Translations under genes and position numbers: made by a program
Origin: Roseateles saccharophilus
Lineage (GTDB): Bacteria; Pseudomonadota; Gammaproteobacteria; Burkholderiales; Burkholderiaceae_C
Length of the DNA: 64,000 nucleotides
Assembly (NCBI RefSeq): GCF_004342485.1
Contig: NZ_SMBU01000007.1
Coordinates: 62,001-126,000 of the forward strand
Direction: 5' to 3'
In this document: piece after piece, positions 1 to 7,975 of the stretch
How the letters are laid out: each line of letters starts with the position of its first letter
Numbering within the stretch: position 1 is the stretch's first letter
The notes under the pieces: model-generated
What the model was told of the DNA's origin: nothing
Databases searched by the model: none
The model's input: the letters and a program-made list of their open reading frames with translations, nothing else

Positions 1-1118
1 ACGGGGTCCTGGTTGGCCAGGCGCAGCAGCTCGCGTTCGCGCTCGCGTGCCTCGCTGACGTCGCTGCCGACGCCGCGCCAGCCGCCGTCGCCGCCCAGCC
101 GCCGCCCGCTCAGCGACCACCAGACATCCTTGCCGGCAACCTGTAGGCGCAGGTCATGGTCGCGCAGCGGCTCGTCCGACGCCAGCGCTGTACCGAGCTG
201 GTCCAGGCGCTGCCGGGCCTCGGCGTCGTCGGCAGGCAGGTGCCTTGCCAGCAGGGCCAGCAAAGGCTGCGAAACCAGCGCCCCGACCGGCTGGCCCAGG
301 CGCTCGGCCAGGCGCTGCGACACATGGCGCAGCCGGCCGCCGGCGTCGATCTCCCAGAGCCAGTCGCTGGCGTGTTGCTCGAAGTCGCGCAGCAGCAGCG
401 ACACGGTCAGCCGGTCGCGTGCGGCCTCGTGCTGGGCCTGGCGGCCGAGCAGGAAAAGCCGCGCGTTCAGCAGCGCCGCCATGCACAGCACCAGGGCATA
501 CAGCGGCAGCAGCGGCAGCAGGCCGTCCATCCAGGCCAGCGGCAGGCCGGCGATGCCCGCGGCCAGCGTGCCGCAGGCGCCCAGCACCCAGGCGACGGCC
601 ACCACCGGCAGCAGCGCGAACATCCAGGCCGCCGCGGCGATGGCGCCGGCCAGGCCGGCTACCAGCGGCGCATGCAGGCCGGGCTGCACCAGCTGGGCGG
701 CCTGCAGCACGAGCAGCGCGTCCAGCACGCCGCCGACGAACAGGTCCAGCGCCAGCAGCAGGCCGGCGCCCAGGCCGCGTGGCGACGCATCGGGCGCGCG
801 GCGGTGGCGCTCCCACCACCACAGCGCGAAGTTGAAGCCGTTGAGCAGGGCCAGCCCGAACAGCAGCGGGCCGAGTCGGACCGCGTCGGCCTGGCGGCCG
901 AGTGCGGCCAGCAGCAGGCCCACGGTGACGACCGTGGCCAGCACGGAGGCGGGCAGCTGGTCGACGACGGCGCGCCATTGGTCCTGGCGCAGCCGGGCCC
1001 GCTGCGGCGGGTCGTCGCCCGGTACCCGCCAGGCGGTCGCCAGCAGCGCCCTCAGGCCCGCCGGAGGGGCGCGGCCCGGCACCTCGGGCACGGCGGTGGA
1101 GGGCGTGGGCGCGGCCAT
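1..1118 (-). CDS. Membrane PAS/GGDEF-type signalling protein, N-terminal part (runs off the window)
   Basis: Reading the minus strand from the ATG at 1118 gives an open frame to the window edge, about 372 residues. Residues ~45-210 are very hydrophobic with several membrane segments. A PAS-like domain follows, with the typical DWLWEID start, and then a charged helix. The last visible residues, LLRLANQDPV, match the usual entry into a GGDEF domain (A-x-x-D-x-x-T-G-L). The likely role is a membrane sensor that makes or breaks cyclic di-GMP, but the catalytic part lies outside the window, so the activity (GGDEF alone or GGDEF-EAL) cannot be decided. Several long frames overlapping it on both strands are Arg/Ala/Pro-rich and look like GC shadows. 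Confidence 0.72.
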   Translation of the reverse strand, partial: MAAPTPSTAVPEVPGRAPPAGLRALLATAWRVPGDDPPQRARLRQDQWRAVVDQLPASVLATVVTVGLLLAALGRQADAVRLGPLLFGLALLNGFNFALWWWERHRRAPDASPRGLGAGLLLALDLFVGGVLDALLVLQAAQLVQPGLHAPLVAGLAGAIAAAAWMFALLPVVAVAWVLGACGTLAAGIAGLPLAWMDGLLPLLPLYALVLCMAALLNARLFLLGRQAQHEAARDRLTVSLLLRDFEQHASDWLWEIDAGGRLRHVSQRLAERLGQPVGALVSQPLLALLARHLPADDAEARQRLDQLGTALASDEPLRDHDLRLQVAGKDVWWSLSGRRLGGDGGWRGVGSDVSEARERERELLRLANQDP

Positions 1119-1202
1119 GTCCGCCCCATCCTAGGCGGGGCGCGGCCCGGGCGGGTGTGAAGCAATCCCGCGCGGCGGCTTTACTTGCGCCGCGCTGCCG
1201 GC

Positions 1203-1757
1203 TCAGCGGTCGGGCGCGGACTCGCGCAGCATGCGCTGCATCAGCGTGAAGAAGCGGTCGTAGAACTCGCCGGCCGGGATGGTCTCGGACGCGACCTTGA
1301 TGAGGGAGTCCTGCGTGGACGACAGCGGCACCGAGATCGAGCCCAGCGCGCTGACGCCGAGGCTCGCGGCCTGCGGGTTGCGCTTGAGGGCGTAGCGGTC
1401 CTGCTGGGCGCTGACATAGGCCGTGGCGACCTGCTGCTTGGGGCCGTCGCTGACGCAGACGACGTGGAAGCTGATCTCCACATGCACCTCGCCCTCGGGC
1501 TGGAAGCTCTTGGCGCCCTGCACCAGGCCGCCGTCGGCCTTGCTGATGACATAGCCCTGGCTCAGCAGCGCGCGCCGCGCGGCCTCGCAGGTGTCGCCCA
1601 GGCTGGCGTCGAACAGGCGCGAGAAGGTCTCGTCGGCGGTGAAGCTCTCGCCCAGGTAGACGGCCTTCCTGGGCTTTTCCAGCGAGGGCAGGGCGCTGCA
1701 GCCGGCCAGCAGGGCGCCGAGCAGGACCATCAGGACTGGGGTGCGGATGCGAAGCAT
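1203..1757 (-). CDS. DUF2242-family lipoprotein
   Basis: A 184-residue protein starting at the ATG at 1757. The frame is open further upstream, but only this start places a lipoprotein signal at the N-terminus: hydrophobic stretch, then the lipobox LLAGC with Cys near residue 20. The body carries the segments ESFTADETFSRLF and CEAARRALLSQGYV that I associate with DUF2242 proteins of Burkholderiales. It is expected to be anchored in the outer membrane or periplasm; its function is unknown. It stands alone between the GGDEF fragment and a LysR gene transcribed in the same direction 102 bp upstream. Confidence 0.75.
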   Translation of the reverse strand: MLRIRTPVLMVLLGALLAGCSALPSLEKPRKAVYLGESFTADETFSRLFDASLGDTCEAARRALLSQGYVISKADGGLVQGAKSFQPEGEVHVEISFHVVCVSDGPKQQVATAYVSAQQDRYALKRNPQAASLGVSALGSISVPLSSTQDSLIKVASETIPAGEFYDRFFTLMQRMLRESAPDR

Positions 1758-1859
1758 GGCGGCATTATTCCGTCGTCGGGTTGCGCTTTGTTGCTGGCAC
1801 CCGGCGGGCGCCGCAACATCCGGCAACGCGGCAGCCGTCCCGCTCGATGACAGGGCTTG

Positions 1860-2744
1860 TCAGAGGGCGGCCACACAGGCCGCCAGCCAGCCGCTGGCCG
1901 TGGCCGGCCGCCACACGAGGTGGACCTGTTCGACGCACTCGTAGGGGCAGTCGGGCACGGTCAGGCGCACCAGGCCCGGCGACTCCGCCAGCGCGAAGTC
2001 GGGCAGATAGGCCAGGGCCTGGCCGCTGCGCACCAGGCTGAAGAACAGCTGCAGGTCGTCCAGCCAGAAGCGGATGCGTCTGGGCAGGCGGTCGTCGCGC
2101 CAGCCATCGGCACGGGCCCCGCGCTCCAGGCCGCAGAACATCGAATGCTGCGGGCAGGCGAAGTCGTGCCGCAGCACCTCGGCGGTCGGCACCTCGCCGC
2201 GGCCGGCCAGCGGGTGGTCCGGGCCGGCGGCCAGCTGCATGCGAATCTCGCCCAGGCGTTTCGCCGCCAGCCCGGCCGGCAGCGCGGCACCCAGGGCCAC
2301 GCCGGTCACCAGGGCCAGGTCGCCCTCGCCGCGGGCCAGGGCGGCCAGCGCAGCGTCCTCGAAATGCGTGACGAAGGCCAGGCTGGCCTGCGGCCGGCTG
2401 GCCGACAGGCGCGCCGCGAGGGTCGCTCCGAAACCCCACTGCAGCACGGCTGGCGCCAGCAGGCGGCAATGTGAGCGCAGGCTCACACCACGGAATTCGG
2501 CCTCGGTCTGGTCGGCCAGCGCGACCAGGGCCAGTGCCCGTTCGCGCAGCCGCTCGCCGGCCGCATTGAGCCGGATGGCCTTGCCGACGCGGTCGAAGAC
2601 GGGCGTGGCCAGCGAGGCTTCCAGCCGCTTGACGGCCTTGGACAGGGCCGACGGCGTCTGGTGCAGCTCGTCCGCCGCCGCGCGCAGGTTGGCGTGGCGG
2701 GCGATGACGAGGAAGCTGCGCAGGTCGGCGATGTCCATGTTCAT
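1860..2744 (-). CDS. LysR-family transcriptional regulator
   Basis: A 294-residue protein. Residues ~3-62 form the winged helix-turn-helix of LysR regulators (DLRSFLVIARHANLRAAADE, then S-ALSKAVKRLE). The rest is the periplasmic-binding-like effector domain, which is of normal length. Two in-frame ATGs (2744 and 2738) are possible starts and neither has a strong ribosome site. The gene diverges from the NADPH oxidoreductase gene with 75 bp between starts, the classical arrangement for a LysR protein controlling its neighbour. The effector cannot be read from the sequence. Confidence 0.88.
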   Translation of the reverse strand: MNMDIADLRSFLVIARHANLRAAADELHQTPSALSKAVKRLEASLATPVFDRVGKAIRLNAAGERLRERALALVALADQTEAEFRGVSLRSHCRLLAPAVLQWGFGATLAARLSASRPQASLAFVTHFEDAALAALARGEGDLALVTGVALGAALPAGLAAKRLGEIRMQLAAGPDHPLAGRGEVPTAEVLRHDFACPQHSMFCGLERGARADGWRDDRLPRRIRFWLDDLQLFFSLVRSGQALAYLPDFALAESPGLVRLTVPDCPYECVEQVHLVWRPATASGWLAACVAAL

Positions 2745-2819
2745 TCGTGTCTTATTGGGCATCGATTGTGGACTTTGTTTTGCTTCACAGGAAATGTGCA
2801 ACTGCCCAGAATCGGCCGC
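2745..2819. promoter_or_regulatory. Divergent promoter region between LysR gene and oxidoreductase gene
   Basis: This 75-bp gap separates two divergent start codons and is clearly more AT-rich than its surroundings. It contains a loose inverted pair TGTG (2767-2770) and CACA (2786-2789), a spacing compatible with a LysR site, although the half-sites are short. Both promoters must lie here or in the flanking coding sequence. Confidence 0.45.
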
Positions 2820-3851
2820 ATGGATGCACAGCTGAACAACCGCCAGTGGCTCTACCGCCGCCACCCTGAGGGCCTGGTTGGGCCCGAGCACTACGAACTC
2901 GTCACCATGCCGCTGGCCACCGCGCTGTCGGCCGGCGAGGTGCTGGTCGAGGCGCGGTACTGGTCGGTGGACCCGTATATGCGCATCAACCAGTCGCTCA
3001 AGCCGACCTACAACGAGCTGCCGCATGCGCTGGACACGGTGCAGACGGCCGGCGTCGTCGGCCGCGTGCTGGCGTCGTCGGTGCCCGGCCTGACCGAGGG
3101 CGACTGGGTCGAGGGCATGCTGGGCTGGCAGACGCATGCGCGCGTCCACCACTCGGTGCTGCGCAGGCTCGACCCGGCGCTCGCGCCACCGTCCACGGCC
3201 ATCGGCGTGCTGGGCATGCCGGGGCGCACGGCCTGGTTCGGGCTGATGGAGTCGGGGGCCCCAAAGGCGGGCGAGGTCGTCGTCGTATCCGGCGCGGCCG
3301 GGGCCGTGGGCTCGCTGGTCGCGCAGTTCGCGCTGAAGAACGGCTGCCGCGTGCTCGGCATTGCCGGCGGCGCCGCCAAGTGCGAGTGGCTGCGCAGCCG
3401 GCTCGGCCTGACCTGGGCGGTGGACTACAAGGCCCATGCCGACACGGCTTCGCTGGCCGAAGAGATCAAGGCCCTGACCGGCGGCGTGGACGTCTATTTC
3501 GACAACGTCGGCGGCTGGATCACCGATGCCGTCATCCCGCTGATCAACCGCCGCGCCCGCATCGTCATCTGCGGCGCCATCAGCCAGTATTCCGGTGGCC
3601 TGGACACGCCCGAACTCGGCCCGCGCTTCCTGCACCACATGCTCTACCAGCGTGCCACCATCCAGGGCATGCTGGCGCGCGACTACCTGCATCGCATGGA
3701 CGAGATGCTGCGCGTCGTCGGGCCGATGTTGCAGCGCGGCGAGATCGTCTTCGAGGAGACGGTCGTGAAGGGCTTCGAGAACCTGCCGGCCACGCTGCAG
3801 AGCCTGTTCACGAGCGACCACCGCGGCAAGCTCATCGTGGCGGCCGAATGA
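2820..3851 (+). CDS. NADPH-dependent MDR-family oxidoreductase (CurA/YncB-like)
   Basis: A 343-residue zinc-independent medium-chain dehydrogenase/reductase. The first ~130 residues are the GroES-like catalytic domain (NRQWLYRRHPEG, SVDPYMR), which has no zinc cysteines. The Rossmann fold follows, with the nucleotide loop SGAAGAVGSLVAQFA, then YFDNVGG. This pattern is typical of 2-alkenal or curcumin reductases, which reduce activated C=C bonds with NADPH. The start is the ATG at 2820; the frame is open upstream but overlaps the divergent LysR gene. The stop overlaps the next start (ATGA), so translation is probably coupled to the following gene. Confidence 0.88.
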   Translation: MDAQLNNRQWLYRRHPEGLVGPEHYELVTMPLATALSAGEVLVEARYWSVDPYMRINQSLKPTYNELPHALDTVQTAGVVGRVLASSVPGLTEGDWVEGMLGWQTHARVHHSVLRRLDPALAPPSTAIGVLGMPGRTAWFGLMESGAPKAGEVVVVSGAAGAVGSLVAQFALKNGCRVLGIAGGAAKCEWLRSRLGLTWAVDYKAHADTASLAEEIKALTGGVDVYFDNVGGWITDAVIPLINRRARIVICGAISQYSGGLDTPELGPRFLHHMLYQRATIQGMLARDYLHRMDEMLRVVGPMLQRGEIVFEETVVKGFENLPATLQSLFTSDHRGKLIVAAE

Positions 3852-4501
3852 GGCGCCGCAGCTTCGCACTCGCCGCGCTGCTGCCGGCTCTCGGTCGCGC
3901 GGAGGAAACCGCGATGGGCAGCCACGGCATGGCCGTCTTCGGCGGCCGCGAGGGCCTGTATGCCTCGCATCTGCCGATGTTCCATGCGCCGCACGACAGC
4001 CAGCTCGTGTTCCGCTTCCACATCGCCGACGCGGCGGCCGACCGGGCGCTGCGCGACACGCTGGCGCGCGAGCCCAGGCTCTGGACCTTCGACCCCGAAG
4101 CCTTCGACCTGCTGCGCCTTGCGCCCGGCCACGTGAAGCCGCTGCGCGAGTTCAAGGCGCGCTTCTTCGAAGGCCACTTCGAGCGTGGCGGCAAGCCGCA
4201 GGCGGGCGAGCAGCAAGTCGTCGTCGACGAGGTGCTGCTGTTCCGCCGCCTTCGGGCGGCTCCGCGCGAGGCTGCAACGGGGAGCTACCGGCTGATCGGC
4301 AAGGGCGACGAGTGGTTCGCTTTCAAGCGCATCGACCGCCGGCCGGACTTCGACCACATCCTGCGGCTGGACTCGCCTCAGGTCCGCGGCGAGGTCGCCG
4401 TCGCCATTCAGGGCCTGTCCAGGCCCAGCGGTGCCGTGCAAACAGCCTTCAAGGCCAGGGGCTTGACCGAGATCTACTTCGAGACCGAAGACCTGCGCTG
4501 A
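3848..4501 (+). CDS. Secreted hypothetical protein
   Basis: A 217-residue protein whose ATG overlaps the stop of the oxidoreductase gene (ATGA), suggesting one transcript. The N-terminus (RRRSFALAALLPALGRAEE) looks like a signal peptide with a twin arginine. The mature part starts with an Ala/Gly/His-rich segment, GSHGMAVFGGREGLYASHLP, then alternating strands with several His and Arg. I do not recognise a catalytic motif. It appears to be a conserved periplasmic protein of unknown role. Confidence 0.7.
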   Translation: MRRRSFALAALLPALGRAEETAMGSHGMAVFGGREGLYASHLPMFHAPHDSQLVFRFHIADAAADRALRDTLAREPRLWTFDPEAFDLLRLAPGHVKPLREFKARFFEGHFERGGKPQAGEQQVVVDEVLLFRRLRAAPREAATGSYRLIGKGDEWFAFKRIDRRPDFDHILRLDSPQVRGEVAVAIQGLSRPSGAVQTAFKARGLTEIYFETEDLR

Positions 4502-4527
4502 GAATCGCCTTCACACACGGAGGCTTC

Positions 4528-4983
4528 ATGGACCAACCCAGCGTCACCCTGACCCAGCGCCAGGGCTACCAGTTCGAACACCGCTATGCGCCGGAGCTGC
4601 CGGTGCTGCTGTCCGACGAGCCGCCGCCGGCCGGCACCGGCCTCGGGCCCGACCCCGTCCAGCTGCTGGCCTCGGCGGTGGGCAACTGCCTGAGCGCGTC
4701 CATCTGGTTCGCCTGCCAGAAGTACAAGGACGACCCCTCGCCGCTGCGCACCGAGGTGCTGGCCACGGTGGGCCGCAACGAGCGCAACCGCAACCGCGTG
4801 CAAGGGCTGGCCGTGGACATCCACCTCGGCAAGCCGGCCGCCGAGCTGGCCCATATCCAGCGCGTGCTCGATACCTTCGAGGACTTCTGCACCGTCACGC
4901 GGAGCATCGCGCCGGCCGTTCCGGTGACGCTGCGGGTGCTGGACAGCACGGGCGCCGTGCTGAAGCCGGTCGACGACGCCTGA
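4528..4983 (+). CDS. OsmC/Ohr-family protein
   Basis: A 151-residue protein with the OsmC fold pattern. The two redox cysteines of this family are present, in AVGNCLSAS (near residue 58) and DFCTVTRS (near residue 119). Such proteins reduce organic or inorganic hydroperoxides with cysteine chemistry, but many OsmC-like members have no proven activity. The start at ATG 4528 follows a good ribosome site (CGGAGG). It lies 26 bp after the secreted hypothetical and may be the last gene of that operon. Confidence 0.85.
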   Translation: MDQPSVTLTQRQGYQFEHRYAPELPVLLSDEPPPAGTGLGPDPVQLLASAVGNCLSASIWFACQKYKDDPSPLRTEVLATVGRNERNRNRVQGLAVDIHLGKPAAELAHIQRVLDTFEDFCTVTRSIAPAVPVTLRVLDSTGAVLKPVDDA

Positions 4984-4990
4984 TTCCCTG

Positions 4991-5203
4991 CGGGCCGAGC
5001 GCCGGGCCCGCCATGGGCCAGAGGCCCAAGGCCTTGCGTAGGCACAAGCAGTCCGCAGGGGCTGCTTGTGTCCGACTCCAGTTCCCAAGCCGGCCCGCTC
5101 CGGCGATGTGCGAGCGGCTCAACGCCGGGACCATCGCCGTCCCCTTGGGGGACCGCCTAGACGCGACCGCGTTCAGCAGGTCGCGACTGGGCGAGGGGCA
5201 TCA
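4991..5203. repeat. Dispersed intergenic repeat, copy A
   Basis: This gap between the convergent OsmC and ABC ATPase genes shares several blocks, in the same order, with the gap at 59501-59722. They are an 18-bp block CGGGCCGAGCGCCGGGCC (4991-5008), CCCAAGCCGGCCCGC (5084-5098) followed after 3 nt by GGCGATGTGC, CATCGCCGTCCCC (5132-5144), and CGCGTTCAGC followed by an ACTGG-CGAGGGGC end. Copy A also contains a strong hairpin (5043-5054 pairing with 5059-5070, loop GCAG) that copy B lacks. It probably serves as a 3' element or is a REP-like repeat of this genome. Confidence 0.7.
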
Positions 5204-5205
5204 CC

Positions 5206-5973
5206 TCACGCCGGCATCTCCAGCCCCAGCTCCTTCAGGATGGACTCGCGCAGCGCGTCCATCTCGGGGCTGATCAGGCGCCGCGGGTGCGGCATGTCCA
5301 GCTCGAAGCGGGCCTGGATGCGCGTGGGCCGTGGCGACAGCACGAGGATGCGGTCGGCCATGTAGAGGGCCTCGTCGACGTCGTGGGTGATGAGCAGCAC
5401 GGTGTGCTTCTCCTCCGCGAGGATGCGCAGCAGTTCGTTGCGCATGCGCAGGTTCATCAGCGCGTCCAGCGCCGAGAAGGGCTCGTCGAGGTAGAGGATC
5501 TCGGGCTTGACGATGAAGGCCCGCGCCAGCTCCACGCGCTTGAGCATGCCGCCCGAGAGCTCGTGCGGGTAGGCGTTCTCGAAGCCCTTGAGCCCGACCA
5601 TGGCCGCGTAGTGGTCGGCCAGCGCCACCTTGTCGCCGCCATGCTGCTCGCCGAGGCCGAACATCAGGTTCTGCTGCACGGTGAGCCAGGGGAAGACCGA
5701 ACCGTGCTGCGAGATGACGATGCCCTGCGGGCTGGGTCCGGGGTGGGGCTTGCCGTCGATGAGCAGGCGGCCGGCATCGGGCTGATCGAAGCCGGCGAGG
5801 ATGTTCATCAGCGTGGACTTGCCGCAGCCCGAGGGGCCGACGATGGCGACGAACTCGCCTTCGGCGACCTCGAAGTCGACGCCGGCGATGACGGGCAGCA
5901 GGCCGCCCTTGGCGGCCTTGAAGCTCTTGCTCAGGCCGCTGACGGCGATCTTGGGGGGCTTGTTATCGGACAT
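5206..5973 (-). CDS. ABC transporter ATP-binding protein (SsuB/TauB/NrtD type)
   Basis: A 255-residue ATPase. Visible are Walker A GPSGCGKST, the Q-loop region VISQHGSVFPWLTV, the signature LSGGM, Walker B ILYLDEPFSALD and the switch His in LLITHDVDEAL. The sequence type is that of importers for nitrate, sulfonates, taurine or related small molecules. It energises the permease at 5963-6757, whose 3' end it overlaps by 11 bp. It is the last gene of the minus-strand operon that begins at 8988. Confidence 0.92.
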   Translation of the reverse strand: MSDNKPPKIAVSGLSKSFKAAKGGLLPVIAGVDFEVAEGEFVAIVGPSGCGKSTLMNILAGFDQPDAGRLLIDGKPHPGPSPQGIVISQHGSVFPWLTVQQNLMFGLGEQHGGDKVALADHYAAMVGLKGFENAYPHELSGGMLKRVELARAFIVKPEILYLDEPFSALDALMNLRMRNELLRILAEEKHTVLLITHDVDEALYMADRILVLSPRPTRIQARFELDMPHPRRLISPEMDALRESILKELGLEMPA

Positions 5974-6757
5974 AGCGCCAACGCACGGTCTTGAGTTTTT
6001 CGAGGAGGCGGGTGATGCCGTCCAGCAGCAGGCCGATGACGCCGATGAGGATCATGCTGGCGATGACGAGGTCGTAGCGGTTGCCGGCGTTGCGCGAGTC
6101 CATGATGAGATAGCCCAGGCCCGAGCGCAGCGCGATCATCTCGGCCGCCACCACCACCAGCCAGGCCACGCCGATGCCGATGCGCATGCCGATGATGATC
6201 TCCGGCAGCACGGCCGGGATGACGACGCGGCGGAACATCACGCTGCGCGACACGCCGAAGTTGGCTGCCGCGCGCAGGTAGCGCCGGTCGATGGTGTGCA
6301 CGCCCGAGGTCGTCTGCACGATGAGCGGGAAGACCGAGGAGATGAAGATCAGGAAGATGGGCGACAGATCGCCGACGCCGAACCACAGGATGGCGAGCGG
6401 GATCCAGGCGATGGGCGAGATCGGCCGCAGCATCTGGAAGATGGGATTGAAGGTGCGGTAGGCCGCATCCACCCAGCCCATCCACAGGCCCAGCGGGATG
6501 CCGACGAGCATGGCCAGGCCGAAGCCTATGCCCACCCGCGTCAGCGAGGCGGTGATGTGCTCCCACAGGGTGCCGTCCTGGGCCAGCTCCAGCGTGCCGG
6601 TGACGACGGCCCAGGGCGTCGGGAATATGGGGCTGTCGGTGTAGACGACGATGCCCCACCAGGCCGCGATGAGGATGGCGATGACGGCCAGTGGCGGCCA
6701 TATCTTGCCCAGGCGTGAATTCAACCTAGATCCGGCAGTTGAGCGCTCGCTACTCAT
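5963..6757 (-). CDS. ABC transporter permease (SsuC/TauC/NrtB type)
   Basis: A 264-residue inner-membrane permease with about six membrane segments and the EAA-type loop (AAANFGVSRSVMFRRVVIPA). It pairs with the ATPase at 5206-5973 and the binding protein at 7972-8988. The start is odd: the ATG at 6757 and the first dozen residues (MSSERSTAGSR) are encoded inside the left inverted repeat of the 238-bp element at 6723-6960. Homology to permeases should begin only around LNSRLGKIWPPLAV. The original N-terminus was therefore probably replaced when the element inserted. Confidence 0.88.
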   Translation of the reverse strand: MSSERSTAGSRLNSRLGKIWPPLAVIAILIAAWWGIVVYTDSPIFPTPWAVVTGTLELAQDGTLWEHITASLTRVGIGFGLAMLVGIPLGLWMGWVDAAYRTFNPIFQMLRPISPIAWIPLAILWFGVGDLSPIFLIFISSVFPLIVQTTSGVHTIDRRYLRAAANFGVSRSVMFRRVVIPAVLPEIIIGMRIGIGVAWLVVVAAEMIALRSGLGYLIMDSRNAGNRYDLVIASMILIGVIGLLLDGITRLLEKLKTVRWRYVR

Positions 6758-6960
6758 CGAAAGGCTCCGTGCATCGAGGCCTTCGCGCCAAGGCGGCGAT
6801 CACCACTTCGATGAGCAGCGCTGCGCGCCCGCTGGACTGGCGCTTCGGCCCGCTGGCTGCGTTGCTTCTCCTCGTGGGCAGGCGCCCACTTCGTCGGCGC
6901 GCCTTGCCAGCCGGCCGCCTCCCCAGCCCCTTGGGCGCACTCAACTGCCGAATCTAGGTT
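6723..6960. mobile_element. 238-bp non-coding element with inverted-repeat ends (MITE-like)
   Basis: The segment is bounded by 21-bp inverted repeats, 6723-6743 and 6940-6960, that match at 20 of 21 positions (ends AACCTAGAT, CGGCAGTTGAG). It also contains a second inverted pair CTCATCGAA (6753-6761)/TTCGATGAG (6807-6815). No convincing protein is encoded inside. It fills the gap between the cupredoxin gene, whose stop codon touches the right end at 6960, and the permease gene, whose start codon lies inside the element. No target-site duplication is obvious, so the mobile nature is inferred from structure. Confidence 0.6.
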
Positions 6961-7394
6961 CAAGCGACGGTCTCCTGAAGGGCTTGTTTTTTCTTCCAGC
7001 GCTGCCAGCGCCATTGCAGCCTCGGCCAGCCCGGGGCGGGCGTGGGTGCGACGACGATGCTCATCTGCCCGCTGGCGTGGGCGCTGCACGCGAAGCTGTA
7101 GGTCGACGCGACCTCGAAGGGCAGCCTGAAGCTCTGCCCCGGCATGATCAGCACGGGCCCGAACTGCTGTGGCACCTCGTCCCGGTTGCGCAGCAGCAGC
7201 ACGTCGTTCAGGCCTAGCGTCAGATCGATGCGGTCGGGCAGGATCTCGACCTTGTTGCCGGCCATGCGGCGGGCGTAGGTGCCGGGCGGGATCTCGAACA
7301 GCTCGTCGCGCGTGGACAGGGCGACGGGCGCGAAGGCGGCCCAGGCGAGCGGGGCCAGCAGCAGCGCCGGCAGGAGCCAGAGCAGTCGTTTCAC
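6960..7394 (-). CDS. Cupredoxin-like periplasmic protein with incomplete copper site
   Basis: A 144-residue protein with a signal peptide (residues 1-19) and a cupredoxin C-terminal ligand loop, CSAHASGQM, matching C-x2-H-x4-M. The upstream His ligand of type-1 copper sites, expected in a segment such as NxDxVPHxF, appears as NRDEVPQQF, so one ligand seems missing. The start is GTG at 7394, overlapping the stop of the SCO gene (GTGA), so the two are translationally coupled. The C-terminus is a basic, Trp/Lys-rich tail. It probably handles copper or supports the neighbouring ABC system; its redox role is doubtful. Confidence 0.75.
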   Translation of the reverse strand: MKRLLWLLPALLLAPLAWAAFAPVALSTRDELFEIPPGTYARRMAGNKVEILPDRIDLTLGLNDVLLLRNRDEVPQQFGPVLIMPGQSFRLPFEVASTYSFACSAHASGQMSIVVAPTPAPGWPRLQWRWQRWKKKQALQETVA

Positions 7395-7975
7395 TTCGAG
7401 GCCAGCAGCAGCCGGAGGTCGTGGACGAAGTCCTTGGCCTCGTGACCGTAGGGCATCATGCCGCGCAGCTTGCCCGTGCGGTCGATCAGCCAGACCGACG
7501 TGGAGTGGTTCATGCCGTACGCGTTGCCCTGCTTGGGCGCAATCTTCTCGGCGACGACGCCGTAGCGCTTGCGCATCGCGGCCAGCGTGTCGGGCGTGTC
7601 GGTGCCGCCGATGAAGCTCGCATCGAAGGCGCCCAGGTACTTGCGGATGCGGGTGACGTCGTCGCGCTCCGGGTCCACCGTCACATAGACGACCTGCACG
7701 TCGGCCGCGTCGGCGCCCAGGTCCTTGCGCGCCTGGGCCAGCGTGGCCAGCGTCGTCGGGCAGACCTCGGGGCAGTTCGTGAAGCCGAACACCAGCAGCA
7801 CCAGCTTGCCCTTGAAGCGCGCGAGCTTGAGTTCGGCGCCGTCGCTGCCCTTGAGCGTGAACTCGGGCGCGGGCTGGGCGGGCTCGAAGACGCCGGCCTT
7901 GAGCTGCGGCGTGATGGCCCGGGCGGCCAGCGGCAGCACGACGGCCAGCGACAACAACAGGTGGCGGCGCTTCAT
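7391..7975 (-). CDS. SCO1/SenC-family copper chaperone
   Basis: A 194-residue thioredoxin-fold protein with an N-terminal signal peptide/anchor (residues 1-19). It has the copper-binding pair CPEVC followed by PTT, and the conserved distal His in GMNHST, so all three ligands of SCO proteins are present. SCO proteins deliver copper to the CuA site of cytochrome oxidase or act in thiol redox control. The start at ATG 7975 overlaps the stop of the ABC binding-protein gene (ATGA). Its position inside an ABC-importer operon, instead of beside cytochrome oxidase genes, is unusual. Confidence 0.9.
   Translation of the reverse strand: MKRRHLLLSLAVVLPLAARAITPQLKAGVFEPAQPAPEFTLKGSDGAELKLARFKGKLVLLVFGFTNCPEVCPTTLATLAQARKDLGADAADVQVVYVTVDPERDDVTRIRKYLGAFDASFIGGTDTPDTLAAMRKRYGVVAEKIAPKQGNAYGMNHSTSVWLIDRTGKLRGMMPYGHEAKDFVHDLRLLLASK

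Noticed and set aside
6758-6939. Short frames inside the 238-bp inverted-repeat element
   Set aside because: None has a start signal or protein-like composition; the element appears non-coding and non-autonomous.
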